A DNA stretch of 64,000 bases. Origin: Fomitopsis serialis (Eukaryota > Basidiomycota > Agaricomycetes > Polyporales > Fomitopsidaceae). Of the stretch, positions 46,001 through 58,819 are shown piece by piece. A program made the position numbers and the translations under genes. The notes beneath the pieces are model-generated. The model was not told where the DNA came from. It was given only the letters and a program-made list of their open reading frames with translations, and searched no databases. The stretch covers positions 124,001-188,000 of the forward strand of contig NW_025954970.1 in assembly GCF_022376445.1 (NCBI RefSeq), given 5' to 3'. How positions within the stretch are numbered: the first letter of the stretch is position 1; each line of letters begins with the position of its first letter.

Positions 46001-47702
46001 ACGCAGGTGGATGCGATGCCAATGCGAGTGTCCCTGCGGGGAGGCGGACGTATGTCAGTAGAGTCGATTTCTGCAGTTCTGGGTCGGGGACAAGGCACTT
46101 TTTTTCGTTCTCCAGCCAATCCGCGTGCGTGCATTGGCATACCCCGGCGCGCTCATTGGGCCAGCGCACGATCGGGAGGGACGCGAGACGCTGTCGCGGA
46201 GACGGCGCGAGCTGAGGAGAGACGCGTCTGTCCACGCTTGGCGCACGTCAGCACGGGCGCTCCACGCGTCCATTCCGGCTGTCCCGGAGCTCGCACGACC
46301 GTCCTCCGTTTCCCTGTTTCGACATGTTGAGCAGCGAGGAGAGACGCGACGGGGATGGCAGAGGCGTAGCGCGCGCGGGTGGATGGTGGTCAAGAGGTGA
46401 AGTTGGCGTCGGCAATTCCCGGCCGTCCCGTGCGCTCTTTCTGCTGGGCCCGTGCGCTCCAAGTTGAAGTCCCCCCGCTTAGAGTTTTAACTCAGATATA
46501 TTCACGCCGGGGCGACGGCTACCTACAGGCAAGAACACCGTCAGGGCAATACAACCCAGACGACAGGGCACGTTACGGCACGTCCAGCCCAACACAATTT
46601 CCAACATTATCTGCAACTCCTAGCGACGACGACGGTCGATGTGTGCAACGAGCGCAGACTCCCTCGCGAGTGTCGGAGAATGTCGGGTCAGACGTGTTTG
46701 TCGCTCAGAACCCGCTGGCACCATGCGGCGAGACGCGAGGATCGACATCGGTCCGGAACAGCAGATAGGTAGCCAGTTGGCACGTCAGACCAGATAGGAG
46801 GAAGCAGCGAAAGCCGTGACCGTCAGGGAGCACACGTAAGAGGTGCAGCTTAAATGCGACAGTCGCCAGCGTAGAGAAGGGCTGGCTGTTGGACTAGAGC
46901 AACGAGTGAGCGTACGTGCGGCACACTGGCGTGAAGGGACACCACTCACTGAAGATACAGATTACAATCAATTGACGAGAGTAGAGCCCGAATATGTGTA
47001 CGTCTTCCTGGCTACCGCAAGGGGTTGAAGTCGCAAGCATCTGTGACGGCACGTCTGCGAGCAAGATGTTACCAAGTGGTGGGTATGCTGCGATCCTCTG
47101 CAAGGATATGAACGCTGCGAGCGGAGCACGATCAGCCGAGCAACACGTTGCACTAGATCGGAATGTGAGTTGGAATCCAGGACGAACAACTACACATCGG
47201 TGTAGAAGGTATTGACAGCGAATGTCTCATGCAATATCTCGTGTATATGAATGACTGTGGGGAGTGGATCAGGGGGAACTAATGGATCAACCCCGTAGAT
47301 ATGGTTAACGTTGCTCACTATATACTGTGTGGCCGCTTCATTAGGAACCCAGTCTTGAGGTGCACTACTGACGGGGAATGTGATGCGGGTCGACTTCGCC
47401 CGAAGAGCGCATATGCTTCTCGTATGTTTGTAGGACCTGTCCTATATAATATGAAGGCGGGCTGGGCAGCGATGGGCCAGGAAGCTACGCTGTCCACTGC
47501 GTGGGTCAGCACGGTAGCCCGGGAGGCGGCAGGGACATCCACAGTTCATTTCAACTTTGCTGAGAATGTTTCAGTCATCGAACCCATCGTCGTTAGGCCA
47601 AGTGCCAATGTAACCGCCAGACACTGCATAGAGGCACAGACGAAAGCATGGCGGTTGTGGCCAAAGGCAGGAGGCTACGAGCCTGTGGCCGCCACATGCA
47701 GA

Positions 47703-47738
47703 CAAGTCACATCGTGACTTGCTACAGTGACGGTCGTG
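47703..47738. promoter_or_regulatory. Palindromic GTGAC cluster upstream of sensor-like gene copy 2
   Basis: CAAGTCAC-ATC-GTGACTTG is followed by AGTGACGG and CGTGAC. The palindrome arms are unchanged relative to unit 1 although neighbouring bases differ. Confidence 0.45.
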
Positions 47739-47850
47739 ACACGTAGGTGCATGCGTGTGATAAAGTACTGAGGTGCCTGCGGTGGCTGCGACTTTAACTT
47801 ACCGCCAACCTATACTTCCGGATCCTCCTCGTCCTCCTCGTCCTCCTACC

Positions 47851-49040
47851 ATGTCTGACCCCCTCGCAAATGGGCCGCCCGACCCGACATACAGCCCCGT
47901 CGTGGTCATATCTACCACCCCACCGCCGCACGACCCCCCGCCGCCATATCCGTCACAGGAGCGGCGCACGCGAGCACCGCGCACAGGTCGCAGACGTCGT
48001 ACACTTGAACAAGCCTCCGAGAACGCTTCGCATGGCGCAGCCGAACACGACGCCTTCCCGCCCACCATCCACCAGCAGTTCGAGTCCGACGACGCCGACG
48101 GCGATGCGACAGAGACCACCCCGCTCCTCGTGCCCTCGGGCTCCTCTCCGCGCATACCAGCTCGCCTCCCGCCCGCTGTGATGGGTCGGCAGCGCACACT
48201 CTCGCTCACGAGCACCGTGCGCTCTACGACGTCCATCGCGCCCTCTCTCGCGCGGACCGTACTTTCCGCCTTCAACCCTGAGCGCGACTGCGACATGGAC
48301 GCGGACTGCGACGACCAGCACGACTCGGGCGAATCCGTGGACGACAGCCCCCTCGAGTCGCCTACACTGCGGCATAGCGGTCCCCTTGACGATCAGCAGC
48401 GCGCCTTCGTCGCTGAACTCATTGGCCAGCGTGTCGACCGACGGCGGGATTCGTCGTGGTCTGCACGATGGCGACGGTACTACAGGCCGATGGGTAAACG
48501 CGCCTACTACGCCTCCCTCTTTCACCTGCTCGTTCTCAACTTCCCTTACGCGCTCCTCGCGTGGGTGTATCTATTCGTCTTCACCGTGGTATGTACAATT
48601 TGTCTGCTCGTGTGCCCGACGCGTACTCACCGTCTTTAGGCGGGGACGACCACGCTTATGGCGCTGCCTTTGGGGGCCGTCCTCTGCTTCCTAGATCTTA
48701 TCGGTGCTCGCACGCTTTCGCGGGGCGAGGTTCGTTCCCCCTTTTGTCATTTGACTACAGACTCATCTGATATGACGACACCCGCAGATCGCTCTGCAGA
48801 CCACCTTCCACGGGCCTCTCGCGTATTCCAAACCCAATCCCCCGCCACCGATCTTCGTGCGCACGCGCCCGCCGACAGTCGTAGAGATGGAGCAAGGGCT
48901 TGGTATCGTGCTTGACGCGGCTCGACGGTTGTCAGCTGGGCTGCGAGGAGCCAATTGCAAGGCGGTATCGAAGCGTGTCGAGGGATGCAGAGGAGATCGG
49001 AGGAGCAGGGCAGATAACTCGTGCGCGCGAGGTTCGTGAC
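47851..49040 (+). pseudogene. Sensor-like membrane protein gene, copy 2, 3'-truncated and fused to X block
   Basis: Exon 1 is 47851-48588 (738 nt, as in copy 1). It encodes the same Pro/Ser-rich N-terminus with a few substitutions (DPTYSPVV, CDMDADCDD, ESVDDSPLE, IGQRVDRRRD, RPMGKRAYY). From the segment encoding NFPYALLAWVYLF onward the DNA is essentially identical to copy 1, including the break after EMEQGLGIV and the same 44-residue chimeric tail ending at 49,040. The two C-terminal membrane helices present in copy 3 are absent. Confidence 0.6.
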
Positions 49041-51683
49041 GCATTTGCAGGCGAGCTCGGATGTCCCGCCGTTATTCACTGCAAATGGCTCCGTATCGAC
49101 ACTCGAGATGCTATGTCTGTGGCTCCCTTGGTGAGTTGACGCCCTCCTGACTGAAACTGACAGTCTGGTCTATAGCTCGTCAGGTCGTCAACATTCGCTT
49201 CCGCTTTCATGATCGCGTTGCAAGCCGTACACGGCCGCACTCACTCACTGCGGCGATCTCAAGGCATCGACTCACGGCGACATGACCCGGACGACCTCAC
49301 GAGTCTCCCTCTCGGAGTGACTGTCACTGAGCCCGCCCCGCTGCCCGCGCGTGACCATGCGGCTCTGTGCTGACCACGTCGGTGACCATGTCGGAGACAG
49401 AGGGGAGGATGGGAGACAACAGCAGAGTCAGGCCAACGAGCAAGAAAGCGAGCGAAGACACGCACCCGGGATAATCATAAGTCGAGATGGATGCCCTTCG
49501 ATCATAGACCAACCGACGCTGTCCAGGTCGTAGGGAAGCATGAGTCCGACGAAGATGCGATACCGTCCAAGACACATACCACGATCACGACCGGGGGGCA
49601 GGACGGCGTGAAGGGCCTCGGTTCGCGCGTGCGTTCCGTGGCTTCTGCACACAAGTCAGCGTACACGGACAGACACGATACGCGTCCCGGGAACACCGAA
49701 GACGAGCGAGGACCGCGGCGATCATGCCCGCCGCCAATCGTACACATGTGCATTTCACTGTCCAAGACAACGGGCATGCCGAGGTGCCATCGGGGCGAGA
49801 GGGGACAGAACCACGCATGCGGACACTTACGCAGACCGCGAGAGCGAGTGCCCCGCTCCGCCGTGGAGACGGCCCAGTGCACATCTGGACACCCGAGATG
49901 TATCGACTGTGCCCGAGCGGACTGCCACACGGTACGTAGTCGTCATGCTCGGGCTCTTGCACGATCGCTCCATGCGTGTCGCTTTTCGGAACTCGCGAGC
50001 TGCAGGCCTCACGCGACAACCGTTGTGTCCGGTCTACCGGCGGCGACGTGGGCGGGGATATCTCGCCCGGAACGCTGCTCAAGGCAGCACGAGGCTCAGC
50101 GGCGCCAGGCAGATGAGCGGCGAAGCCGCGATCTGCAGGTCGTGCGCATCCAGAACACGACCAGCTGCACAGATCATGAACTGGTACAGTGGACGCACGG
50201 CTGGACGCGCTGACGTAGTAAAGGTAGCGTACGAAAGCAATATCTACTACTGTACGAACGAAAATATATTTTGCTGAGCTGAAACCGTCAGTACTCCTGG
50301 CGTGCGATGTTCGTAACAACTTACCCATTAAAACGGGATTCCATCGTCATCCTAACAGCCATTCATGCGATAGCTGTAACATTGACAAGTGACTGTCCGA
50401 GTCATTTCTTCGCCGGCGACGTGAACCTGCGCAGTGGACAGCATGAAGTAAACGAGCTATAAGAGCACGTACCCGAACAGATTAGTACTGCTGAAGTGCA
50501 GTGAACGTCGGTCACACCGAGCTTGGCCCTCGAGTCAGTGTTCATTGACGCCGGCGAGTCGAAATTAACTACAAGGCCTGCCATTAGCAAGTGGCACATA
50601 GCAACGACGAATACACACTAGATGTCCCGTAATTGGAGTGGGATAACGTAACATGCAGTCGTATTATACCGATACCTAGGTCGGTCAGAACAACCTGTTT
50701 CAAAGTGTCAGCGCATAATGACTCGACAACTGCAAGGATCATTATTGCGAGAAACTGAACTTACCGTGTACTGCGCATCGTAATTTGCGCAGCAGAGTCA
50801 GACTAAGAAGCGGAGACGAAGTGCCAGTGATGCACCGTATGAGTGGAACAGACTGGTAGGACGGAGGATGCTCATGTAGAGCCGATGTACTGCTGGGCAT
50901 TTATACTCGCACCCGATGGTCCGTGCGCGGGGTATGCAGCTTAGCCGTGCATCACGCCACGTCTCAGTATTTCTCCGACATGGCGTCGGATGTCCGTCTG
51001 CCAAGTCTCGCTGCCGTCGCTTGCAAACTTCTCTGGCACGACTACTACGCCGCAAATACTCGATGCCAGGCGAGTGTCCGATGGTTGGGGGGCAACGGCG
51101 ATGTACCTTCTGATGCATCACGTACAAGCGCTTGAACAGGCGCTCTCCGGGCGTTTCATGCCGAGGAGAGTCTTGCACGACAGCAGCCTTCGTGAAGTTC
51201 CTGTCTGTGTGGTCTGCTGAATGCTGTCTTTCGCAGACCGTGTGTCCACTTGACTTTTGGCTTCCCTGTTGTGATGGTGTTCGGGTTCATGCATCAAGGT
51301 GAGTATCATCAGGTAATTGTCGCGAAAAGAGGGCATTCACGGCAGGGGCCCAGGTAGCAAAGATCGAACGGGGAAGGCAAACGGGCGCTTGCCGCTGCAG
51401 CGGTCGAGAGCCTCGTGTTTTGAGATCGATCTCAGCGATCCAACACCATTTATGGTTCTGCACCGAGCTATCCTCCGCATACTGCCTTATGCGTCTGCAC
51501 ACTCTTTCGCCCAAAGCCATGTATCGGAGAACATTGAACATAAGTACCAAGTGCGTCTTATTGAGCGCTCACTACCGTATTTGGTAAGCAGAAGAGTAAC
51601 TCGAGAGGGATCCTCGAATGTCATCCAAGTCTGTGAGTACGAAGGGATAGAACAGTGCTCTTTGTGACGGAGCATTGACAGAA

Positions 51684-51750
51684 CTCTGTCCATCCGAGGT
51701 TACAGGTCAATGCCCATTCAGCATTGACTGGTAGTCTCGGATGGACAGAG
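51684..51750. repeat. Hairpin with 15-bp perfect arms in X block copy 2
   Basis: It is identical to the hairpin at 42,314-42,380, offset by 9,370 bp. Confidence 0.75.
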
Positions 51751-53049
51751 CCTGGATTCTCGTTGATCACGACTCCCGGGACATGCCCGACTCTGGAACT
51801 CTGATACGACGACCTGACTGCATCCCCGGAGCCTAATGTCAGCTAAGCGAGTGGAAGCACTTCCAGCGCTGTTGTGCACTAATTCTGGAAAGTGCCGGAC
51901 ATAGCCTGTAGCCGGTGGTGAGATGGCTGAGCTAGCTATTGCAAGACAGGACATCCACGACATATTTGTTTAATGGACAGTTGTGAAGGCTGACCATACT
52001 CACCTCCCAAAGTGTGATACCTAATTGAGCACTTACAGACAGAGACGTGAGATTAATGCCAAGAGATTGGCCTCGAAGCACCACTTGATGGTAGATCATC
52101 CCTGCCGGTTGCATCCCCGAATCAATATTCTGATAGATGCTGTGCTTTACGTGTGTACATGCATGCCACGTCTGCAGGATACAACCTTCATTATTCAGAT
52201 TCCGCACTGCTGTCGTTACTCTACATCCACCTCCTCACTAGACACCGCCTGTCTCTGAGTCTCAGCAACTGACACCATCACTGAAGATGTCCCCAGCACT
52301 GTACAGTCTACTCAAACCAACATCACATTCCACGGAGCATCACCATTCACACAGACTCTCTTCCTCAATGTACATGGCAATTCTCATCCCTACAGTGGCC
52401 CACACTCACACATGACCGTCAGCCAGCCATGCAGTGAATGCCACGCAAACAGCTGATGTCCAGGGCCGCTCGATATACGGACATGTCCGTAGGTCACTGG
52501 TACGTTTATCACAGACATTGTCACAAACTCACTTGAAAGCTCATAGCGCGCGGGGATGGTGGTCCGCTTTGCAGCGACACCGAAGGCACATCAACGAATG
52601 ACGAGACCATAGCCGTGACGTGGACAACCTCAGTTCAACACATCTGCTTCCCGTGAACGGCGCGTCGACACCCACGCGAACAGCCGGGTGCGCGCAAATA
52701 CACCTTACGAGAGTTCGTGCAGTGCTCGATATGTAAGTCCTCACCGTCCACGGATGCCCAGCCTTGCTTTATAGCTGACTGGCCTGATTAGCAAAGACAC
52801 TATAGATTCGCTTCGGGCGAGCAGGCCCAGAACGACGTAGTGAACATCACTACGCTCGCCGGCACAGGCGTTCTCTTCGCCGAGCGAGCCTGGGTTGGCC
52901 TCGGACCTCCGTTTCAGGCATACGACATCGCGCCCAGAGGGCCGTAGCGACAGCGGACGAACGTCCGCCGTCCACCTTCACACAACCCCCGTCCTGCGCG
53001 CTGGTCCGCTACCACGAACCCACCTACCTTTCGTGTCAGACGGATAAAG

Positions 53050-55335
53050 ACACGACGTATCAGGTTCCGGCGGTGAACTGGCCCCGGAACGCTATGGCGC
53101 CGGATGACACGACGGGCCCTGCGATCGTACCTTGTCTCTCTACGAATGGCCGCAACACCCTTCGACTGCTGCCGGACGGGCGACGACACGCCATGTGGGC
53201 TTTCGGCGGGCTTGACTCCCCCGTCGATGCCACGCCGAGGTCGGTCGTGGCTTGCACCTGCGCATCGCCGTTAGCTTCCCCTCCGTGCTACCGACAAAGT
53301 CACCACGTATCGACTTCCGGCGAACTGGGGCGGGAGGTTGTCTTGCGTCGACGCGCCGTCAACTACTGCAAGCGAGTTACCTCGGCGAAAGGTGAGCACG
53401 AGAATGCCTCACATGCACTGGAATACAACTCACCCTACTCGTCGACCGCGTTGCTTCGCAGGTCCTCGGTATGCTCAAACGCCGCGCGCCCTGTTGTCAG
53501 ACGGTCGACGCATGCGGGCGGGCCGCGCACAGAGCCGGATAGTGGGTGCGAAGCGTACGGATGCACCTACGCGGGACACCACAGAGTGAGTACCGTCGCC
53601 TTACACGACAGATGGAAAAGGACTCACCTCGATGGTACGGCACAGAGAGCGGCGCGGGCACCTTGTCTCTCTGCGAATCATTGCCCGTCCTCGGCCACGT
53701 ATCGAGTTCCGGCGAGCAGAAACACGAGGGCGCGCTCGACGTTCATGTCAATGGCCAGGCAGACGCGACATCCAGCCGCACGTCCCCGCCGTCCGAGCAG
53801 TGCAACCCCACCGAAGGAATCACGACGTATCGATTTCCGGCGAACTGGGGAAGCGTGGCGTGCAGGCGCAGGGCGCGCGAGGATGCTCTGTGAGGTGAGT
53901 ACTGCGATACTACATGTGCACTGGAGCGCGACTCACCTGGTATGTTACTCGTCTGCCGCGTTGCTCTCCCGTACGCTCGGTCTCCCCAATGGGCACACCC
54001 AGAATCCCGCGGCCGGTGCGTTGCGAACCGTTGCGGAGAGTAGCCCGTGGCTACCGACGCACGGAGCATGTCCCGTCGGAGGTAAGTACCGTCGTCATAT
54101 ATATTGAACGGGAGATGACTCACGTCGACGATGTTCACCCGCATGCGACGCAGGGATCGAGACCCGCGAGTGTCCCTGCGACCGCACGCCGTCTCCCTGC
54201 CAATGACCGCCGCGCCTCCGCCGGACAAGTGAAGACACGACGTATCGACGTCCGGTGAGCAGGCCCGCGAGGACGTGCTCGACTCGGATGCCGCCTGTGA
54301 ATTGACGCATGGCTCGCGTTCGCGGATCGCCGTGCAACCGACGAAGTCACGACGGATCAAGTTCCGGCGAGCTGGACGCACGGCCCTGATGAGGTGGTAC
54401 ACGCCCAGCGGGCGAGGTTGTGGGGCTATCTCGACGAGGGTGAGTTCCGAATGTACACGACTTACTTCGACCCTACTCATCTGCCGCGTTCGTAAGTTGC
54501 AGATCTTCTGTACGCTCATCTTCCGGCGTCCGGAGTGTTGATTTCGGACGAGCGCGGCCTGGCAACTGCACGGACGCGTCCGGCGGTGGATGGAGCGTGT
54601 TGGTGTACAGCGAGTCAGAATCGGGCGTGGGACGAGGACCTGCGTCGCTGAGCAGCGCGGAGCGGAGCGGGGGTGAGTGGATTCGTCTTGCATGTACAAT
54701 GAGAGACAGCTCACCTGGGTTGCGATGTTTGCTCGCAGGCGTCCGCGTCACGAGGGAGGAGTGTGCAGGCGAGCGAATTCCGAGCGATGGATCGTTGCAC
54801 AGGGGTGCGGGCGAAGCGTTACGCGGGGAGAGGCGCGCCAAGCAGTCACGACGGATCGAGTTCCGGCGAGCTGGGCGTTCGTGCGGCTGATGGGCGTGGT
54901 GGGCGGGCACGACGCTGGCATTGGGCGCGGGGTGCTGAGGATGTCTCAACGAAGGTGAGCACCGCGATGTTGGATGGGTAGTGGAACACGACTTACGCGT
55001 TCCTTTGCACTCACCAACCCGTCTGATGGCGGGCGAGGACGGTTTGACCACGACAAGGGCACACCAACAGCGGCAGTCGACGCAGTGCGGTGCTGAGGGG
55101 CGCGGATGCTGTGGGTGCTCGCGTCGTGCACGTTGAACGGGAGATCACTCACCTGGGAGCCTCGATTGCTGTAGCCGTTCCGCGTCACCGGGGATCGCGC
55201 CGCCAGGAGCTGGCTGATCAAGACGCAATGGGCATGCGGGCGAGCGGCTCAAGGCTTGGGTACGCGCAGTGCAGGCGCGCGCGCCGAGGAGTGGACGCGC
55301 GGGTGAGTGCGGATTGTCGCCAGGGAGGAGCCTGA
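53050..55335. repeat. Degenerate satellite in X block copy 2
   Basis: It has the same modules and order as 43,680-46,000, minus the extra 36-bp repeat of unit 1. Confidence 0.6.
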
Positions 55336-55645
55336 CGCAGGTGGATGCGATGCCAATGCGAGTGTCCCTGCGGGGAGGCGGACGTATGTCAGTAGAGTCG
55401 ATTTCTGCAGTTCTGGGTCGGGGACAAGGCACTTTTTTTCGTTCTCCAGCCAATCCGCGTGCGTGCATTGGCATACCCCGGCGCGCTCATTGGGCCAGCG
55501 CACGATCGGGAGGGACGCGAGACGCTGTCGCGGAGACGGCGCGAGCTGAGGAGAGACGCGTCTGTCCACGCTTGGCGCACGTCAGCACGGGCGCTCCACG
55601 CGTCCATTCCGGCTGTCCCGGAGCTCGCACGACCGTCCTCCGTTT

Positions 55646-58243
55646 CCCTGTTTCCACATGTTGAGCAGCGAGGAGAGACGCGACGGGGATGGCAGAGGCG
55701 TAGCGCGCGCGGGTGGATGGTGGTCAAGAGGTGAAGTTGGCGTCGGCAATTCCCGGCCGTCCCGTGCGCTCTTTCTGCTGGGCCCGTGCGCTCCAAGTTG
55801 AAGTCCCCCCGCTTAGAGTTTTAACTCAGATATATTCACGCCGGGGCGACGGCCGTGCTACCTACAGGCAAGAACACCGTCAGGGCAATACAACCCAGAC
55901 GACAGGGCACGTTACGGCACGTCCAGCCCAACACAATCTCCAACATGATCTGCAACTCCTAGCGACGACGACGGTCGATGCGTGCAACGAGCGCAGACTC
56001 CCTCGCGAGTGTCGGAGAATGTCGGGTCAGACGTGTTTGTCGCTCAGAACCCGCTGGCACCATGCGGCGAGACGCGAGGATCGACATCAGTCCGGAACAG
56101 CAGATAGGTGGCCAGTTGGCACGTCAGACCAGATAGGAGGAAGCAGCGAAAGCGGTGACCGTCAAGGAGCACACATAAGAGGTGCGGCGTGATGCGACGG
56201 TCACCAGCGTAGACAAGGGCTGGTCGTCGGACTGCCAGTGGAGCAACAACGAGTGAGCGTACGTGCGGAGCACTGACATTAAAGAACACCATTCACTGAG
56301 GGTACAATTTGCTGTTAATTGACGAGAGTAGAGCCCGAATATATGTACACGTACTCCTGGCTACCGCTCAAGGGCTTGAAGTCGCATGCGTCTATGATGG
56401 CACGTCTGCGAGTAAGTTATTACTGAGTGCCGAATATGCCACGATCCTCTGCCAGTGCAAGGATGTGAACGCTGCGAGCTGAGCACGATCAGCCGAGCAG
56501 CACGTTCCACTAGATCGAAATGTAAGTAGGGATCCAGGACGAGCAGCTACACATCGGTGTAGAGGGTATTGACGGCGAGTGTCTCATGCAAGGTCTCATG
56601 TATATGAATGACTGTAGGGAGTTAATCAGGGGGAAATAATATAAACGAATCAACGCCGCCGACCTGTTGCTTACTATATACTGTGTGGCCGCTTGATCAG
56701 GAACCCAGTCTTGAGGTGCACTACGTCTGTGTGATGCGGGTCGGCTTCGCCAGCAGAGCGCATATGCTTCTCGTATGTTTGTAGACCTGTCGTATATATA
56801 TAAACTGGGCAGCGATCCAGGAAGCTACGCTGTCCACTGCGCGGGTCAGCACGGTAGCCCGGGAGGTGGCAGGGACCTCCACAGTTCATTTCAACTTCAT
56901 TGGAAATGCTTCAGTCATCGAATACGTCGTCGTTAGGCTAAGTGTCGATGTAACCGCCAGACATAGAGGCACAGACGAAAGCACGGCGGTTGTGGCCAGG
57001 AGGCTACGAGCCTCTGGCCGCCAGATGCGGACAAGTCACACCGTGACTTGTTACAGAGACGGCCGTGACAAGTAAGTGCATGCGTGTGATAATCATACTG
57101 AGTGGCAGCTACTTTAACTTTAACTACTACTTTCAAGTAAAGTACTTCCCTCCTCCTTCTCCTCCTCCTGCTACTACAGACGATCATGTCTGACCCCCTC
57201 GCAAACGGGCCGCCCGACTCGACATACAGCTCCGTCGTGGTCATATCTACCACCCCACCGCCGCACGACCCCCCGCCGCCATATCCGTCACAGGAGCGGC
57301 GCACACGAGCACCGCGCACAGGCCGCAGACGTCGTACGCTTGAACAAGCGTCCGAGAACGCTTCGCATGGCGCAGCCGAACACGACGCCTTCCGCCCACC
57401 ATCCACCAGCAATTCGAGTCCGACGAGGCCGACGGCGATGCGACAGAGACCACCCCGCTCCTCGTGCCCTCGGGCTCCTCCCGCGCATACCAGCTCGCCT
57501 CCCGCCCGCTGTGATGGGTCGGCAGCGCACACTCTCGCTCACGAGCACCGTGCGCTCGACGACGTCCATGGCGCCCTCTCTCGCGCGGACCGTACTTTCC
57601 GCATTCAACCCTGAGCGCGACTGCGACGTGGACGCGGACTGCGACGACCAGCACGACTCTGGCGAATCCGGGGACGATAGCCCCCTCGAATCGCCCACGC
57701 TGCGGCATAGCGGTCCCCTCGACGATCAGCAGCGCGCCTTCGTCGCTGAACTCATCGGCCGGCGTGTCGACCGACGGCGGGATTCGTCGTGGTCCGCCCG
57801 ATGGCGACGGTACTACAGGCCGCTGGGTAAACGCGCCTACTATGCTTCTCTCTTCCACCTACTCGTCCTCAACTTCCCTTACGCGCTCCTCGCGTGGGTG
57901 TATCTATTCGTCTTCACCGTGGTATGTACAATTCGTCTGCTCGTGTGCCCGACGCGTACTCACCGTCTTTAGGCGGGGACGACCACGCTTATGGCGCTGC
58001 CTTTGGGGGCCGTCCTCTGCTTCCTAGATCTTATCGGTGCTCGTACGCTTTCGCGGGGCGAGGTTCGTTCCCCCTTTTGTCATTTGACTACAGACTCATC
58101 TGATATGACGACACCCGCAGGTCGCGCTGCAGACCACCTTCCACGGGCCTCTCGCGTATTCCAAACCCAATCCCCCGCCACCAATATTCGTGCGCACGCG
58201 CCCGCCGACAGTCGCAGAGATGGAGCAAGGGCTTGGTCTCGTG
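55646..58243. repeat. Tandem segmental duplication, unit 3 (partial, 2.6 kb)
   Basis: It starts with the same PWWP-start sequence (55,657) and spacer. Both resemble unit 1 more than unit 2; for example the run CGGCCGTGCTACC is present in units 1 and 3 but shortened in unit 2. It departs from units 1 and 2 at about 58,240, where the native gene continues instead of X block. Confidence 0.8.
57032..57069. promoter_or_regulatory. Palindromic GTGAC cluster upstream of sensor-like gene copy 3
   Basis: CAAGTCAC-ACC-GTGACTTG is preserved. The following motif is GAGACGGCCGTGAC. Confidence 0.4.
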
Positions 58244-58564
58244 CCCGAACAGTCGTTCTACCGCAACGCCTACGCGATGGTCCGTCCCCGCTTTGCTTCC
58301 TTTGTTGGAGCCTCTGCACTGTGCTGACTATCATCTGAATGGTCATTCTTGCAGTTCACGGATTCGACGTCCTACCAGGCCCTCTTCTACTTCCTCGTGA
58401 TCAAACCAGGGATCACCCTTCTTATATCTCTCCTTCTTATCATCCTCGTCCCGCTCTCGTTCGTTCTCGTCCTGCCTGCGCCCGCGACATTGCGTCTCGC
58501 CCGTCGGCTTGGCATCTGGCAAGCCAACATCGGCGTAGAGGGCCTGTGCCTTGCCGTGCGGTAG
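57186..58564 (+). pseudogene. Sensor-like membrane protein gene, copy 3: complete 3' end but two frameshifts
   Basis: Exons are 57186-57921, 57973-58062, 58121-58279 and 58355-58564. This copy alone keeps the native end: MEQGLGLVPEQSFYRNAYAM, then a last exon with FTDSTSYQALFYFLVIKPGI, a second hydrophobic helix (LLISLLLIILVPLSFVLVL) and the tail GIWQANIGVEGLCLAVR. Together with the two helices of exons 1-2 this gives the four-helix sensor-like layout. Relative to copies 1 and 2 it has one missing base near 57,391 (DAFP becomes DAFR) and another near 57,479, so about 30 codons are read out of frame and a net shift remains. Either the only full-length copy is dead or these are sequencing errors. 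Confidence 0.6.
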
Positions 58565-58819
58565 GCGTGCAGGGCTGGTTGCGTTGAGGGTCGCCGCGAC
58601 ATCTCCAATGCTATCTTACTGTATCAATACTGTGCGTCTTAACTTCCCCCCCCATGGCTGTTATTGCTCACGTATGCGACAGTATTTTTACATAGCCTAG
58701 CCGGGGTAAATCCGCATTGTACATGGTCAACAACATGATGGTACACAACACGCGCAAGACTGTTGAAATCGACGGCCCAAGTCCCGGTAAGTAGAAGATG
58801 CGAGATGCCTCTGGCACAC

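Larger units (their letters stand above)
36905..46311. repeat. Tandem segmental duplication, unit 1 (about 9.4 kb)
   Basis: The unit starts at the PWWP start codon (the plus-strand run CATGTTGAGCAGCGAGG at 36,917) and ends where the same run reappears at 46,323. It contains the divergent promoter spacer, a truncated sensor-like gene and X block copy 1. From about 39,172 to about 45,420 it matches unit 2 almost base for base at an offset of 9,369-9,370. The spacer and gene 5' part are more diverged between units 1 and 2. Confidence 0.85.
39543..46311. other. X block, copy 1: 6.8 kb of unidentified duplicated DNA
   Basis: The block begins at the break in the sensor-like gene and ends at the next PWWP-start sequence. 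Its first 430 bp look exonic: a frame with EEIGGAGQITRAREVRDAFA, a GTGAGT...TATAG intron (39,762-39,806) and a continuation SFASAFMIALQAVHGRTHSL-like, ending near 40,000. It may be the 3' end of an unidentified gene. The rest (40.0-43.6 kb) has no recognisable gene. A hairpin lies at 42,314-42,380 and a degenerate satellite at 43,680-46,000. Long frames on both strands are due to GC content. Confidence 0.5.
46312..55645. repeat. Tandem segmental duplication, unit 2 (about 9.3 kb)
   Basis: It has the same order as unit 1. It is shorter because unit 1 carries an extra 36-bp direct repeat at about 45,420-45,480 and differs by small indels in the spacer. Its spacer and the 5' part of its sensor-like gene differ from units 1 and 3 at scattered positions, while its X block is nearly identical to that of unit 1. 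Confidence 0.85.
48913..55645. other. X block, copy 2
   Basis: This is an almost exact copy of 39,543-46,311. Differences seen include one extra G at about 49,402 (GAGGGGAGG), TTCCGG in place of TATTGG at about 54,362, absence of the 36-bp duplication near 54,780, and CGACAAGGGC in place of CACAAGGGC near 55,050. Near-identity over 6.7 kb implies a very recent duplication, gene conversion or an assembly artefact. Confidence 0.6.
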
